NCBI RefSeq assembly: GCF_009498035.1
Contig: NZ_CP034550.1
Coordinates: 9,548,001 to 9,612,000 of the forward strand
Origin: Saccharothrix syringae
GTDB taxonomy: Bacteria; Actinomycetota; Actinomycetes; Mycobacteriales; Pseudonocardiaceae
Direction: 5' to 3'
DNA: 64,000 nt
The notes below the pieces were generated by a model. That model saw only the letters and a list, made by a program, of their open reading frames with translations, did no database searches and was not told the origin of the DNA. The position numbers and the translations under genes are program-made. This document shows positions 35,890-45,604 of this stretch, piece by piece; position 1 is the first letter of the stretch; every line of letters starts with the position of its first letter.

Positions 35890-37416
35890 TCAGCAGCAGG
35901 CGGTGCCCGGGGTGCAGCGGCCGGTGACCATGGGGCAGGCGTAGCCGTACTCGGGGTCCGGGGCGAGCGGCAAGCGCTTGCGCGGTGCCTGTGCCGACCG
36001 CACCACCTCGTCGGGCGGCGAGGTGGTCAGCGTCACCTTCGTGTGCGTGGCCTGCGCGTCGTAGGCGCCCCGGGTGAGCTTCAGGACCTCCACGCCGCGC
36101 GCCGCGTCCGCCAGGACCACCCGTCCCCGGTGCCAGTAGGGCGCGAACGACACCGCGCCCTCCGGCCGCCAGTACGCCACCTGGATCGGGTTGGCCGGGT
36201 CGGTGATGTCCAGGAACCGCGTCCCCTGCTCGTACCAGGAGTAGGCCACGATCCGCCGGTGCACGTCGAAGTAGTGCGCCGAGCAGAACGCGTCCGGCAG
36301 CGTGCCCTCCTGGTCGTCAGGCGACCAGACGCCCACCGTCTTCAGGTAGAACGGCTGCTCCGGCGTCGCCCGCCACGACTCGCCACCGGTCGAGCCCTGG
36401 AGCGACGAGATGACGAACCGCCCCTGGTCCTTGCAGGTGGGCGACTCGAACGCCTCCTCGGTGTGCAGCAGCAGGCTGCCCGCCGGGTGCTCGGCCGACG
36501 GCCTCGGCCCGTCCGCCAGCGTGCGCCCGACCGGCCGGAACGAGTTGTGCGAGAACGACGTCGGCATGTCCAGCCTCGGCGCCGCGCCGCCCGCGTACGG
36601 GACCGGGTCCCACGCGGTGGCCTCGCGCACCCGCCCGGTCAACGGGTCGCGGTGCCGGCCGCGCGTGTAGTAGCCGCGCGTACCGCCCGTGCCCGCCACC
36701 CAGGCCACGCCCGCCGCGTCCACCTGGACGTCGTGCGTCATGTGCGTCTCGCCCTGGTCGCGGTTGAGGTCGACTTGGGTGTCCAGCGTCCGCGGGTGGC
36801 GCGGGTCGCGGATGTCGGTGACGAACACCTTGCCCGAACGCCGGTAGGTGTCCGGGTCGGTGGACGGCGTGCCGTCGTAGCCGGTCGTCCACAGGTACGC
36901 GCAGTCGTTGACGCACGTGGTGATGTGCCCGGTGCCCATCGGCGCGAAGCTCATCAGCTCCAGCCGCGCCGGGTCGGCGGCCGAGACGAAGTACACGCCG
37001 GTCGGCCGCTCGCCGCCCACCTGCCTGCCGAACGCGCTGCGCTCGCGGGCCAGGAACACCAGCTTGCGCCGCGGGTCGACGGTGACGTCCTCGTTCTCCC
37101 AGAACCGCTGCTCCGGGTCGTCGCCCGGCAGGGCCAGCTCCCGCTTGGTCAGGTGGTCGAGCAGCACCGGGTGGTCCAGGTCGGTGACGTCGTAGGACTT
37201 GAGCCCGAACGTCCCGCTGACGAACATCACCTCGCGGTGCCGGTACTGGAGGAAGTTGATCGAGACCGCGCCCTCGGTCTCCGGGAGCGCCGCCCGCAGT
37301 TCCACGTTCCTGGCCGCCGCGGGCAGTCCCCGGTCGGCGGCCGGCTCGGCGGCCGCGGCCGTGCCCTGGGTGACGCAACCGAGGAGTACGGCGACGACCG
37401 CCGCGATAACCCTCAT
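35890..37416 (-). CDS. Secreted LVIVD-repeat (beta-propeller) protein
   Basis: 508 aa with a signal peptide (MRVIAAVVAVLLGCVTQGTA). LVIVD-type blades recur: VMFVSGTFGLKSYDVTDLD, KVFVTDIRDPRHPRTLDTQ, GTRFLDITDPANPIQVAYW. This fold is found in surface proteins of unknown function. Six scattered Cys and a C-terminal CPMVTGRCTPGTACC, ending in two Cys, suggest disulfides. ATG 37416 has GGAAGGAG upstream. It is a single gene flanked by repeat array B, with no functional partner visible. Confidence 0.82.
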   Translation of the reverse strand: MRVIAAVVAVLLGCVTQGTAAAAEPAADRGLPAAARNVELRAALPETEGAVSINFLQYRHREVMFVSGTFGLKSYDVTDLDHPVLLDHLTKRELALPGDDPEQRFWENEDVTVDPRRKLVFLARERSAFGRQVGGERPTGVYFVSAADPARLELMSFAPMGTGHITTCVNDCAYLWTTGYDGTPSTDPDTYRRSGKVFVTDIRDPRHPRTLDTQVDLNRDQGETHMTHDVQVDAAGVAWVAGTGGTRGYYTRGRHRDPLTGRVREATAWDPVPYAGGAAPRLDMPTSFSHNSFRPVGRTLADGPRPSAEHPAGSLLLHTEEAFESPTCKDQGRFVISSLQGSTGGESWRATPEQPFYLKTVGVWSPDDQEGTLPDAFCSAHYFDVHRRIVAYSWYEQGTRFLDITDPANPIQVAYWRPEGAVSFAPYWHRGRVVLADAARGVEVLKLTRGAYDAQATHTKVTLTTSPPDEVVRSAQAPRKRLPLAPDPEYGYACPMVTGRCTPGTACC

Positions 37417-37501
37417 GCCCACTCCTTCCGGTAAGGGGGCCACAGCGGAGCGTGGCAGCGCCGCGACCCGCCCACCACCTCCGATCGGCTAGCGTTGCCC
37501 C

Positions 37502-37696
37502 GTGCCCGAGCAAGCGACCGTGAGCGCCCACCACCCGGATGGCTCAGCCACCGTCCTGCGGGACGACGGGGTGCTCGTGGACGCGCCGGCCGCCGCGGTG
37601 GCCGCCGGCGGGTGGCGCGCGTTGCGGGCGGGTCAGCGGGTGACCGTGGACCGGGACGAGTCGGGCGCGGTGCGGGCGCTGCTGCGCCCGGTGTGA
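37502..37696 (+). CDS. Small cold-shock-like (S1/OB-type) protein
   Basis: 64 aa starting MPEQATVSAHHPDGSATVL. The pattern ATV-x8-ATVL-DDG-V ... LRAGQRVTVDRD resembles the beta-barrel core of cold-shock domains, but the RNP aromatic motifs are missing, so nucleic-acid binding is doubtful. GTG start. It lies 59 bp upstream of ppk on the same strand and is probably co-transcribed. Confidence 0.68.
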   Translation: MPEQATVSAHHPDGSATVLRDDGVLVDAPAAAVAAGGWRALRAGQRVTVDRDESGAVRALLRPV

Positions 37697-37755
37697 CGCG
37701 GAGTTCACCTCCTCGTCCGTTCCGATCAGCGCAAACACCCGCGCGTTGAGGAAGA

Positions 37756-40047
37756 ATGCCGATCGTGAGCACCGAGAACACCCCCGAGCAGCCGGCGCCC
37801 GGGCGTCGCGCGCGGACACCCCGCGCCGCCACGCCCGCCACGAGCACGGCGCGGTCCGCGAGCACCGCGCGCCGCCCCCGCCCGGCCACGCGCCGCGGCT
37901 CCGCGCGAACGGCCGACCGGCCGCCCGCCGAGTCGCCGGCCCGGTCGTTCCCCAGCTCACCGCCCGCGGCCACCGACCCCGAGGCGCAGGCCGACCTGCC
38001 CGACGACCGGTACTTCAACCGCGAACTGTCCTGGTTGGACTTCAACGCCCGGGTGCTGGCGCTGGCCGAGGACGCCTCCCAGCCGCTGCTGGAGCGGGCC
38101 AAGTTCCTGGCCATCTTCGCGTCGAACCTCGACGAGTTCTACATGGTCCGGGTCGCGGGCCTGAAGCGCCGCGACGAGACCGGCCTGTCGGTGCGCAGCG
38201 CGGACGGGCTCAGCCCGCGCGAGCAGCTGGCCAGCATGAGCAAGCGCTCCCAGGAGCTGGTCGAGCAGCACGCCAGGACGTTCCTGGACCACGTCCGGCC
38301 GGGCCTGGAGAAGCACGGCATCAGCATCGTCAACTGGGCGCAGCTGACCGACAGCGAGAAGCAGCGGCTGTCGAACTACTTCACCGACCAGGTGTTCCCG
38401 GTGCTCACGCCCCTCGCCGTGGACGCCGCGCACCCGTTCCCCTACATCTCGGGCCTGTCGCTGAACCTCGCGGTGACCGTGCGGGACCCCGAGGGCGGCG
38501 CGGAGCGGTTCGCCCGGATCAAGGTGCCGGACAACGTGCCGCGGCTGGTCCGGGTGGAGAACGACCGCACCAGCCCGACCGCGACGTTCCTGCCGCTGGA
38601 GGAGCTGATCTCGGCGCACCTGGGCGAGCTGTTCGCGGGCATGCAGGTCGTCGAGTGCCACGCGTTCCGGGTGACCCGCAACGCGGACCTGGAGGTCGAG
38701 GAGGACCAGGACGAGGACCTGCTCCAGGCGCTGGAGCGGGAGCTGGCCCGCCGCCGGTTCGGGCCGCCGGTGCGGCTGGAGGTCGCCGGCGACATGACCG
38801 AGCACATGCTGGAGCGGCTGCTGCGGGAGATGGAGGTCGACCCGGCCGACGTCGTGCAGGTGCCCGGGCTGCTCGACCTGTCGTGCCTGTGGCAGCTCTA
38901 CAGCGTCGACCGCAAGCAGCTCAAGGACGCGCCGTTCGTGCCCGCGACGCACTCGGCGTTCGGCGAGCGGGAGACGCCCAAGAGCATCTTCGCCACCCTG
39001 CGCGAGGGCGACGTGCTGGTGCACCACCCGTACGACTCGTTCTCCACGTCCGTGCAGCGGTTCATCGAGCAGGCGGCGGCCGACCCGCGGGTGCTGGCCA
39101 TCAAGCAGACCCTGTACCGCACCTCCGGCGACTCGCCGATCGTGGACGCGCTGATCGACGCGGCCGAGGCGGGCAAGCAGGTCGTGGCGCTGGTGGAGAT
39201 CAAGGCGCGGTTCGACGAGCAGGCGAACATCAAGTGGGCGCGGGCGCTGGAGAAGGCGGGCGTGCACGTGGTCTACGGCCTGATGGGCCTGAAGACGCAC
39301 TGCAAGACGTCGCTGGTGGTGCGCCAGGAGGGCTCGCGCATCCAGCGCTACTGCCACATCGGCACCGGCAACTACAACCCGAAGACCGCTCGGCTCTACG
39401 AGGACATCGGCCTGCTGACCGCCGAACCGACCATCGGCGCGGACCTGACCGACCTGTTCAACGTGCTGACCGGGTACGCGCGGCAGGACCACTACCGCAG
39501 CCTGCTGGTGGCGCCGCACGGCGTGCGGCGGGGCATCGTGGAGCGCATCGAGCACGAGATCGAGCTGGCGCGCGCCGGGCAGGCCGCGGGCGTGCGCATC
39601 AAGGTGAACTCGCTGGTGGACGAGCAGGTCATCGACTCGCTGTACCGGGCGTCGCAGGCGGGCGTGCCGGTGCAGGTGGTGGTGCGGGGGGTGTGCGCGC
39701 TGAAGCCGGGCATCAAGGGGCTGTCGGAGAACATCCACGTCCGCTCGATCCTCGGGCGCTTCCTGGAGCACTCGCGGGTGTTCCACTTCGCCGGGGCCGG
39801 GGAGCACTGGATCGGCAGCGCCGACATGATGCACCGCAACCTGGACCGGCGGGTGGAGGTGTGCGTGCGGGTGACCGACCCGAAGCTGACCGCCCAGCTG
39901 GACGCCGTGCTCGACTCGGCGCTGGAGGCCACCACGCGGTGCTGGGTGCTCCAGCCGGACGGCGCCTGGCAGGCGTCGCCGTCGGACGGCGGCCGGGTCC
40001 GCGACCACCAGACCGAGCTGCTGCGCGCGCACCGCGCACTGGGGTGA
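37756..40047 (+). CDS. ppk: Polyphosphate kinase 1
   Basis: Reversibly polymerises the ATP gamma-phosphate into polyphosphate. 763 aa. The body starts at [18 protein letters not shown] (residue about 86) after an 80-residue Arg/Thr/Pro/Ala-rich disordered extension that is unusual for the family. The PLD-like catalytic region has [27 protein letters not shown], and the autophosphorylated His in [17 protein letters not shown]. An in-frame GTG at 37765 is an alternative start. It is followed 4 bp later by mutT1, the mycobacterial order. Confidence 0.96.
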   Translation: MPIVSTENTPEQPAPGRRARTPRAATPATSTARSASTARRPRPATRRGSARTADRPPAESPARSFPSSPPAATDPEAQADLPDDRYFNRELSWLDFNARVLALAEDASQPLLERAKFLAIFASNLDEFYMVRVAGLKRRDETGLSVRSADGLSPREQLASMSKRSQELVEQHARTFLDHVRPGLEKHGISIVNWAQLTDSEKQRLSNYFTDQVFPVLTPLAVDAAHPFPYISGLSLNLAVTVRDPEGGAERFARIKVPDNVPRLVRVENDRTSPTATFLPLEELISAHLGELFAGMQVVECHAFRVTRNADLEVEEDQDEDLLQALERELARRRFGPPVRLEVAGDMTEHMLERLLREMEVDPADVVQVPGLLDLSCLWQLYSVDRKQLKDAPFVPATHSAFGERETPKSIFATLREGDVLVHHPYDSFSTSVQRFIEQAAADPRVLAIKQTLYRTSGDSPIVDALIDAAEAGKQVVALVEIKARFDEQANIKWARALEKAGVHVVYGLMGLKTHCKTSLVVRQEGSRIQRYCHIGTGNYNPKTARLYEDIGLLTAEPTIGADLTDLFNVLTGYARQDHYRSLLVAPHGVRRGIVERIEHEIELARAGQAAGVRIKVNSLVDEQVIDSLYRASQAGVPVQVVVRGVCALKPGIKGLSENIHVRSILGRFLEHSRVFHFAGAGEHWIGSADMMHRNLDRRVEVCVRVTDPKLTAQLDAVLDSALEATTRCWVLQPDGAWQASPSDGGRVRDHQTELLRAHRALG

Positions 40048-40051
40048 GGCG

Positions 40052-40966
40052 TTGATCAGGGCTGCCGGCGCCGTGCTGTGGCGCGAGGGTTGCTTGGCGG
40101 TCGTGCACCGGCCGCGTTACGACGACTGGTCCCTGCCGAAGGGGAAGCTGGACCCGGGCGAGACCGTGCCCGCGGCGGCGGTGCGCGAGGTGCTGGAGGA
40201 GACCGGCTTCCGCGCCGTGCTGGGGCGGCACCTGCGCCGGGTGGCCTACGAGGTGGCGGCCGGGCCGAAGACCGTGGACTACTTCAGCGCGCGGGTCTCC
40301 TCGGGGGCGTTCGAGGCCAACGACGAGGTCGACGAGCTGCGCTGGGTGCCGTTCGACGAGGCGGCCGGGGTGCTGACGCACGACACCGACCGGTCGGTGC
40401 TGGAGGCGTTCCTGGCGGCGCCGGCGGACCTGGCGCACCTGCTGCTGGTGCGGCACGCGAAGGCGGGCAAGCGGGACAACTGGCCGGGTGACGACGACCT
40501 GCGGCCGCTCAGCTCCGCCGGGTGGCGGCAGGCGGCGGGCCTGCGGGCCATGCTGCCCCTGTGGGGCGTCTCACGCGTCCACTCGGCGCCGCGCGTGCGG
40601 TGCGTGGAGACCGTCCGGGGCGTCGCGGACGACCTGGGCGTGGGCGTGGCGCTGGAGCCGCGCCTGTCCGAGGAGGGCTACTGGCCCGACCGCGAGGCGG
40701 CCCTGGTGCGCCTGCTGGAGATCGCCGACGGTCCGGGCACGCCGGTCGTGGCGAGCCAGGGCGGGGTGATCCCGGACGTCGTCTCCACCCTCGCCGACCT
40801 GGGCGGTCTCGCCCTCGGGGACGTCCCGTGCAAGAAGGGCAGCACCTGGCTGCTGGCGTTCCGGCGACCCGCCCCGGGCTGGTCCACATCGGACTCGTCC
40901 ACCGCCTGGCCGCGCCTGGTTTCGGCCCATTACCTGCCCACCGCGCTGCCCAATCCCCCGCACTAA
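40052..40966 (+). CDS. mutT1: MutT1-like Nudix hydrolase with histidine phosphatase domain
   Basis: 304 aa, two domains. The N-terminal Nudix box GKLDPGETVPAAAVREVLEE (start near residue 31) matches GX5EX7REUXEE. The C-terminal RHG phosphatase domain has LLLVRHAKAGKRDNW and DDLRPLSSAGWRQA. The mycobacterial homologue sanitises 8-oxo-dGTP and cleaves diadenosine polyphosphates, which agrees with ppk upstream. TTG start at 40052, GGGGTGAGG upstream, 4 bp after ppk. Confidence 0.93.
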   Translation: MIRAAGAVLWREGCLAVVHRPRYDDWSLPKGKLDPGETVPAAAVREVLEETGFRAVLGRHLRRVAYEVAAGPKTVDYFSARVSSGAFEANDEVDELRWVPFDEAAGVLTHDTDRSVLEAFLAAPADLAHLLLVRHAKAGKRDNWPGDDDLRPLSSAGWRQAAGLRAMLPLWGVSRVHSAPRVRCVETVRGVADDLGVGVALEPRLSEEGYWPDREAALVRLLEIADGPGTPVVASQGGVIPDVVSTLADLGGLALGDVPCKKGSTWLLAFRRPAPGWSTSDSSTAWPRLVSAHYLPTALPNPPH

Positions 40967-41055
40967 TCCCCCTCACCCGTCATATCCCCGAGGCGGCCCC
41001 GGGAATGGGCCGCCCGGGTACGGGTTGGGCCGGTCGGGGCACGAATGGGTCCCAC

Positions 41056-41187
41056 CGGATGACTCGCGGTGCCGGAGTGGAGGACTCGCGGTGTCCGAGT
41101 GGAGGACACGCGGTTCTGAACGTGGAACTCGGGGGGTTTGGGCGTTCGACACGAGGGGGCCGGGGGTTCGACTCGCGCGAATCGGGG
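41056..41187. repeat. Direct 22-bp tandem repeat array C (6 units)
   Basis: Six contiguous units start at 41056, 41078, 41100, 41122, 41144 and 41166. Cores are GATGACTCGCGG, GAGGACTCGCGG, GAGGACACGCGG, GTGGAACTCGG, GTTCGACACGAGG and GTTCGACTCGCG. Unlike arrays A, B, D and E, all copies face the same way. The array lies between the convergent mutT1 and hupB genes, before two hairpins. The 304-bp gap holds nothing else. Confidence 0.88.
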
Positions 41188-41200
41188 AGCGGGTGGGTGT

Positions 41201-41238
41201 GCTCAGGGCCCGGTGCGCGTCCGCACCGGGCCCTGAGC
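41201..41238. terminator. Perfect 17-bp hairpin after hupB
   Basis: Arms 41201-41217 (GCTCAGGGCCCGGTGCG) and 41222-41238 are perfectly complementary around the 4-nt loop CGTC. It can stop hupB or mutT1 transcripts from either side. Confidence 0.8.
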
Positions 41239-41243
41239 GTCGA

Positions 41244-41269
41244 CCGGGGCCGGGGTTGCCCGGCCCCGG
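41244..41269 (-). terminator. 11-bp hairpin directly at the hupB stop
   Basis: CCGGGGCCGGG (41244-41254) pairs perfectly with CCCGGCCCCGG (41259-41269) around the loop GTTG. The stem ends 1 bp from the hupB stop codon, making a tandem terminator with the 41201-41238 hairpin. Confidence 0.7.
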
Positions 41270-41270
41270 G

Positions 41271-42017
41271 TCACTTCTTCTTCGCAGCCGACGTCTTGGC
41301 CGTGGTGGCCTTCTTGGCGGCCGGCTTGGCCGCGGCCGAGGTGGTGGCCTTGGTCGCGGGGGTGGAAGCCGCCTTCGCGGCGGTGGTGGTGGCCTTCGCC
41401 GTGCTGGCCTTCTTCGCCGCCGGCTTGGCCGCGGTCGTCGAGGCCGCCTTCGTGGCGGTCGACTTCGGGGCGGTCGCCTTGCTCGCCGTCTTGGCGGGCG
41501 CGGCCTTGGTGGCGGTGGCCGCCTTCGCGGCGGTCGCCGTGCTGCCGGCCTTGCTGCGGGTGGCCGGGGCCTTCGTGGCTGCCGCAGCGGTGCGCGCGGT
41601 GGTGCTGCGCGCGGTGGTCGACCGCGCCGTGGTGGTGCGCGCGGTGGTGCCGCGGGTCGCCGGGGCCTTGGTCCCCGCCGCCGCCGCCGCGGGCTTGGCC
41701 GCCGCGGCCGCGGGCTTCGGGGCCGTCACGCGGGGCAGCTTCTTCGTGCCGCTGATGACGTCCTTGAACGTCGAACCCGCGCGGAACGCGGGCACGTTGG
41801 TCTTCTTGACCTTCACGGTCTCACCGGTGCGCGGGTTGCGAGCGGTGCGGGCCGCGCGGGCGCGCTTCTCGAAGACACCGAAGCCGGTGATGTTGACCTT
41901 CTCGCCCTTGTGGACGCTGCGGACGATCACGTCGACGATGCCGTCGACCGCGGCAGCGGCGTTCTTCTTGTCGCCAAGGCGCTCGGCGAGCGCCTCGATG
42001 AGCTGGGCCTTGTTCAC
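41271..42017 (-). CDS. hupB: HU-family nucleoid protein with long basic tail
   Basis: 248 aa. The N-terminal HU domain (1-92) starts [20 protein letters not shown] and has [20 protein letters not shown] and [15 protein letters not shown]. The C-terminal 150 residues are an Ala/Lys/Thr-rich histone-H1-like tail with repeats STTAR, KPAAKKA and PATK, the mycobacterial HupB architecture used for DNA compaction. GTG start with GGGAGGG upstream. It is divergent in function from the neighbouring leuCD unit but on the same strand. Confidence 0.96.
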   Translation of the reverse strand: MNKAQLIEALAERLGDKKNAAAAVDGIVDVIVRSVHKGEKVNITGFGVFEKRARAARTARNPRTGETVKVKKTNVPAFRAGSTFKDVISGTKKLPRVTAPKPAAAAAKPAAAAAGTKAPATRGTTARTTTARSTTARSTTARTAAAATKAPATRSKAGSTATAAKAATATKAAPAKTASKATAPKSTATKAASTTAAKPAAKKASTAKATTTAAKAASTPATKATTSAAAKPAAKKATTAKTSAAKKK

Positions 42018-42059
42018 CTTCAGTCCCTCCCAGGACGCTCACGGCCCTAGTCGGGCCGA

Positions 42060-42100
42060 CTGATGGTCACGGTAAGCCCATATGCAAGGAAATACCAATC
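42060..42100 (-). promoter_or_regulatory. Possible hupB promoter
   Basis: On the minus strand TTGGTA and TACCGT are separated by about 18 bp in an AT-richer stretch upstream of the hupB start. It is preceded by a hairpin with a T-rich loop (about 42098-42135). Tentative. Confidence 0.35.
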
Positions 42101-42180
42101 GCCACGCCAGATTTTTGTTGTGGCGTGGGCGATTACGACCTGTCGAGGGACACCCCGCCGGAGCCCTCCGGCGAAAGGCC

Positions 42181-42220
42181 GGGGCCGGATTTCCGCTGCT
42201 AGAGGGGGAAATCCGGCCCC
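42181..42220 (-). terminator. leuCD terminator hairpin
   Basis: GGGGCCGGATTTCC (42181-42194) pairs perfectly with GGAAATCCGGCCCC (42207-42220) around a 12-nt loop, 6 bp after the leuD stop. Confidence 0.8.
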
Positions 42221-42226
42221 TTCGGG

Positions 42227-42829
42227 TCACTTCACGGGCACGGGATCGGTGGTCGGGAGCCACCCGGGCCTGCGCTGCTCGAACTCGGTGATGTCATCGG
42301 CGTGCCGCAGCGTCAGGGCGATGTCGTCCAATCCCTCCAGCAGGCGCCAGCGGGTGTACTCGTCGATGGCGAAGGGGGCGGTGAAGTCCTTCGCCACAAC
42401 GGTGTTGTTCGTCAGGTCGACGGTCACCGGGGTGCCGGGGTCGTTCTCCAGGAGCTTCCAGAGCAATTCGACATCGGACTGCTCGCACTGGGCCGCCAGG
42501 AGGCCCTGCTTGCCCGCGTTGCCCCGGAAGATGTCGGCGAACCGGGAGGAGATGACCACCCGGAAGCCGTAATCCATCAGGGCCCACACGGCGTGCTCGC
42601 GGGACGAGCCGGTGCCGAAGTCGGGCCCGGCGACCAGCACGCTGCCGGCCCGGTAGGGCTCCTGGTTGAGCACGAAGTGCTCGTCGCCGCGCCAGGCGGC
42701 GAACAGGCCGTCCTCGAAGCCCGTGCGGGTGACCCGCTTGAGGTAGACGGCCGGGATGATCTGGTCGGTGTCCACGTTGGACCTGCGCAGGGGCACCCCG
42801 ACCCCGGTGTGGGTGGTGAACGCTTCCAT
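42227..42829 (-). CDS. leuD: 3-isopropylmalate dehydratase small subunit
   Basis: Small subunit of isopropylmalate isomerase (leucine synthesis). 200 aa, ATG start. Motifs are [40 protein letters not shown] and [18 protein letters not shown]. It lies 14 bp downstream of leuC and forms an operon with it. A strong hairpin follows. Confidence 0.97.
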   Translation of the reverse strand: MEAFTTHTGVGVPLRRSNVDTDQIIPAVYLKRVTRTGFEDGLFAAWRGDEHFVLNQEPYRAGSVLVAGPDFGTGSSREHAVWALMDYGFRVVISSRFADIFRGNAGKQGLLAAQCEQSDVELLWKLLENDPGTPVTVDLTNNTVVAKDFTAPFAIDEYTRWRLLEGLDDIALTLRHADDITEFEQRRPGWLPTTDPVPVK

Positions 42830-42843
42830 GGCTCGATCTCCCC

Positions 42844-44247
42844 TTAGACCAGGTCGGCGGGTGCGGACAGGGTGCCGCGCACGGCGGTGGCGGCGGCCAC
42901 GAGCGGCGAGACCAGGTGGGTCCGGCCGCCCTTGCCCTGCCTGCCCTCGAAGTTGCGGTTGGAGGTGGAGGCGCTGCGCTCACCCGGCTTGAGCTGGTCC
43001 GGGTTCATGCCCAGGCACATCGAGCAGCCCGCCTGGCGCCACTCGGCGCCCGCGGCCAGGAACACCTCGTGCAGCCCCTCGGCCTCGGCCTGGGCCCGCA
43101 CGCGCATGGAGCCCGGCACGACGAGCATCCGCACCCCGTCGGCCACCCGGTGCCCCCGCAGCACGTCCGCGGCGGCCCTCAGGTCCTCGATGCGCCCATT
43201 CGTGCAAGAGCCGAGGAAGACGGTGTCGACCCGGATGTCGCGCAGCGGCGTGCCCGGCTCCAGCCCCATGTACGCGAGCGCCTTCTCGGCGGCCACGCGC
43301 TCGTTCTCGTCGCCGATCGCCTCGGGGTCGGGCACCCGCTCGCCCAGCGGCAGCCCCTGCCCCGGGTTGGTCCCCCAGGTGACGAACGGCGTCAGCTCGT
43401 CCGCGTTCAGGTGCACCTCGGCGTCGAAAACCGCACCCTCGTCGGTGCGCAGCGTCTTCCAGTGCTCCACCGCCGCGTCCCAGTCGGCCCCGGCCGGCGC
43501 GTGCGGGCGCCCCTGCACGTAGTCGAACGTCGTCTGGTCGGGCGCGATCATGCCCGCCCGCGCCCCGGCCTCGATCGACATGTTGCACACGGTCATCCGG
43601 GCTTCCATCGACAACGCCTCGATCGCGCTGCCCCGGTACTCCAGGACGTACCCCTGGCCCCCACCGGTACCGATCTTCGCGATCACCGCCAGGATGACGT
43701 CCTTGGCCGTGACGCCGGGCCCGAGCCGCCCCTCGACGTTGATCGCCATGGTCTTGAACGGTTTGAGCGGCAACGTCTGGGTAGCCATCACGTGCTCGAC
43801 CTCGGACGTCCCGATGCCGAACGCCAGGGCGCCGAAAGCGCCGTGGGTGGAGGTGTGGCTGTCACCGCAGACCACCGTCATGCCCGGCTGGGTCAACCCC
43901 AGCTGCGGCCCCACCACGTGGACGATGCCCTGCTCCGCGTCGCCCATCGGGTGCAGCCGAACGCCGAACTCGGCGCAGTTCTTCCGCAACGTCTCGACCT
44001 GCGTGCGGGACACCGGGTCCGCGATCGGCAGCTCGATGTCCACCGTGGGGACGTTGTGGTCCTCGGTGGCAATGGTCAGGTCCGGCCGCCGGAGGCCGCG
44101 CCCGGCCAACCGGAGCCCGTCGAATGCCTGCGGGCTGGTCACCTCGTGCAGCAGGTGGAGGTCGATGTAGAGCAGGTCCGGCTCGGCGCCACTGCCGTGG
44201 CGCACGACGTGTGCTTCCCACACCTTCTCCGCGAGCGTGCGGCTCAT
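42844..44247 (-). CDS. leuC: 3-isopropylmalate dehydratase large subunit
   Basis: 467 aa, aconitase-family 4Fe-4S enzyme that interconverts 2- and 3-isopropylmalate with LeuD. Motifs are [19 protein letters not shown], the cluster Cys in [14 protein letters not shown] and the pair in [12 protein letters not shown], and [21 protein letters not shown] 44247 with GGGAG upstream; upstream in-frame codons run into the operator region and are rejected. Divergent from the IclR gene ndgR. Confidence 0.97.
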   Translation of the reverse strand: MSRTLAEKVWEAHVVRHGSGAEPDLLYIDLHLLHEVTSPQAFDGLRLAGRGLRRPDLTIATEDHNVPTVDIELPIADPVSRTQVETLRKNCAEFGVRLHPMGDAEQGIVHVVGPQLGLTQPGMTVVCGDSHTSTHGAFGALAFGIGTSEVEHVMATQTLPLKPFKTMAINVEGRLGPGVTAKDVILAVIAKIGTGGGQGYVLEYRGSAIEALSMEARMTVCNMSIEAGARAGMIAPDQTTFDYVQGRPHAPAGADWDAAVEHWKTLRTDEGAVFDAEVHLNADELTPFVTWGTNPGQGLPLGERVPDPEAIGDENERVAAEKALAYMGLEPGTPLRDIRVDTVFLGSCTNGRIEDLRAAADVLRGHRVADGVRMLVVPGSMRVRAQAEAEGLHEVFLAAGAEWRQAGCSMCLGMNPDQLKPGERSASTSNRNFEGRQGKGGRTHLVSPLVAAATAVRGTLSAPADLV

Positions 44248-44258
44248 CGCAACTCCCA

Positions 44259-44303
44259 AGATCTGGACAGTCGATAGATCTGGACTTCCCAGACAGTGGG
44301 AAG
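44259..44303. promoter_or_regulatory. Operator region between leuC and ndgR
   Basis: The direct repeat AGATCTGGAC occurs at 44259-44268 and 44276-44285 (17-bp step). A perfect inverted repeat CTTCCCA-GACAG-TGGGAAG spans 44285-44303. Both lie in the 69-bp divergent space and are candidate NdgR-binding sites controlling leuCD and ndgR. Confidence 0.6.
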
Positions 44304-44316
44304 TTAGTATCGGCTT

Positions 44317-45018
44317 GTGGGACAGCATAGCGGGATCGGCGTGCTGGACAAGGCAGTGGCCGTCCTGAACGCCGTCGCAAAGGATCCGTGTGGGCTCGCC
44401 GAGTTGTGCAACCGGACGGGCTTGCCCAGGGCCACCGCGCACAGGTTGGCGGTAGGGCTTGAGGTGCACCGGTTGCTGCGACGGGGTTCCGACGGCCGCT
44501 GGCGTCCGGGCGCGGCACTGGCGGAACTGGCGGGCGGCGCGACCGACCCCCTGCTCGACGCGGCCTCCTCCGTACTACCGAGGCTGCGCGACATCACCGG
44601 CGAGAGCGTCCAGCTCTACCGCCGCGACGGCATGCAACGAGTCTGCGTCTCCTCCGCGGAACCCCCCAGCGGCCTGAGGGACACGGTCCCCATCGGCGCG
44701 AGATTGCCGATGACCGCCGGCTCGGGCGCAAAAGTATTGGCCGCCTGGGCCGACCCCAGCACCCAACGCTCAGTCCTGGCCGACGCCGTCTACGGCGAAC
44801 GCACCCTCCTGGAAGTCCGCCGCCGAGGCTGGGCACAAAGCGTCGCAGAACGAGAACCGGGCGTAGCCAGCGTTTCCGCCCCGGTAAGGGACAGCACCGG
44901 CTCGGTAGTAGCCGCAGTTTCCGTCTCGGGCCCAATAGACAGAATGGGCCGCCGTCCGGGCGCCAGGTGGGCCGCCGACCTCCTGGCAGCCGCAGAAGCC
45001 CTCCAATCCCGCCTCTAG
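44317..45018 (+). CDS. ndgR: IclR-family regulator NdgR
   Basis: 233 aa. The N-terminal winged helix has [20 protein letters not shown] (about 27-46), and the C-terminal IclR effector domain starts near residue 75 ([19 protein letters not shown]). Its ortholog beside leuCD in Streptomyces and mycobacteria (NdgR, Rv2989) controls leucine and other amino-acid genes. GTG start, divergent from leuC across a 69-bp operator region. Confidence 0.92.
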   Translation: MGQHSGIGVLDKAVAVLNAVAKDPCGLAELCNRTGLPRATAHRLAVGLEVHRLLRRGSDGRWRPGAALAELAGGATDPLLDAASSVLPRLRDITGESVQLYRRDGMQRVCVSSAEPPSGLRDTVPIGARLPMTAGSGAKVLAAWADPSTQRSVLADAVYGERTLLEVRRRGWAQSVAEREPGVASVSAPVRDSTGSVVAAVSVSGPIDRMGRRPGARWAADLLAAAEALQSRL

Positions 45019-45025
45019 GCACCAA

Positions 45026-45073
45026 GGGGGCCCCTCTGTTCGCCCCTGCCCCGCAGGGGCGAACAGAGCCCCC
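45026..45073 (+). terminator. ndgR terminator hairpin
   Basis: CTCTGTTCGCCCCTGC (45034-45049) pairs perfectly with 45053-45068 around the 3-nt loop CCC. Outer GGGGG/CCCCC runs extend it. It begins 7 bp after the ndgR stop. A further perfect palindrome TTGGGGGTC-G-GACCCCCAA lies at 45181-45199. Confidence 0.8.
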
Positions 45074-45212
45074 AACAGCCACAACAGAGCCCAGACCCAG
45101 CACCAACCCCGACGCCACCAACCCTCACGCGGCAAAGCCGCCGGGGGGTGCAGGGGGGCGAAGCCCCTCCTGCCCGGGGTTTGGGGGTCGGACCCCCAAT
45201 GTGAAATGCGAA

Positions 45213-45246
45213 AGATCCCCGTTGTGCGCAAGCACAACAGGGATCT
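45213..45246 (-). terminator. Terminator after tRNA-Glu
   Basis: AGATCCCCGTTGTGC (45213-45227) pairs with 45232-45246 (one mismatch) around the tetraloop GCAA, 9 bp beyond the tRNA-Glu 3' end. Confidence 0.75.
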
Positions 45247-45255
45247 CCCAATCTG

Positions 45256-45328
45256 TAGCCCCGAAGGGATTCGAACCCTCGCTACCGCCTTGAGAGGGCG
45301 GCGTCCTAGGCCGCTAGACGACGGGGCC
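45256..45328 (-). tRNA. tRNA-Glu (CTC)
   Basis: A cloverleaf can be folded on the minus strand. The anticodon stem CCGCC/GGCGG closes the loop CTCTCAA (anticodon CTC). The T arm is GAGGG-TTCGAAT-CCCTT, and the acceptor GGCCCCG pairs with CGGGGCT plus discriminator A. CCA is not encoded. It is 110 bp from a tRNA-Gln gene on the same strand. Confidence 0.95.
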
Positions 45329-45438
45329 CTAGAAACTTTCTTCTGTTTTCAGTTTAGCAGATCCGCTCGGTTCTCACCAAATCGGTTCTCGCTGTGTTAC
45401 CCCGGTAGTCTAGCACATCTTCTTTTCTACCGTTGCAG

Positions 45439-45510
45439 CTGGGGTACCAGGACTCGAACCTAGACTAACTGAACCAGAATCAGTCGTGCTGCCAATTACA
45501 CCATACCCCA
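45439..45510 (-). tRNA. tRNA-Gln (CTG)
   Basis: The acceptor TGGGGTA pairs with TACCCCA with discriminator G, the anticodon stem ACTGA/TCAGT closes the loop TTCTGGT (anticodon CTG), and the T loop is TTCGAGT. CCA is not encoded. It forms a pair with tRNA-Glu, upstream in the same direction. Confidence 0.95.
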
Positions 45511-45604
45511 TTGGTTTCCCGGCCCGCTCCCCTCGCCGAGGGGGGCTCTCCGTTCCGCCGGGAAGAATACTAGACCACGCCCCCGGCGGAACGGAAATCG
45601 GGGG

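Noticed and set aside
40967..41055. Continuation of mutT1 or a small gene after its stop
   Set aside because: The frame is interrupted and composition is like the neighbouring repeat.
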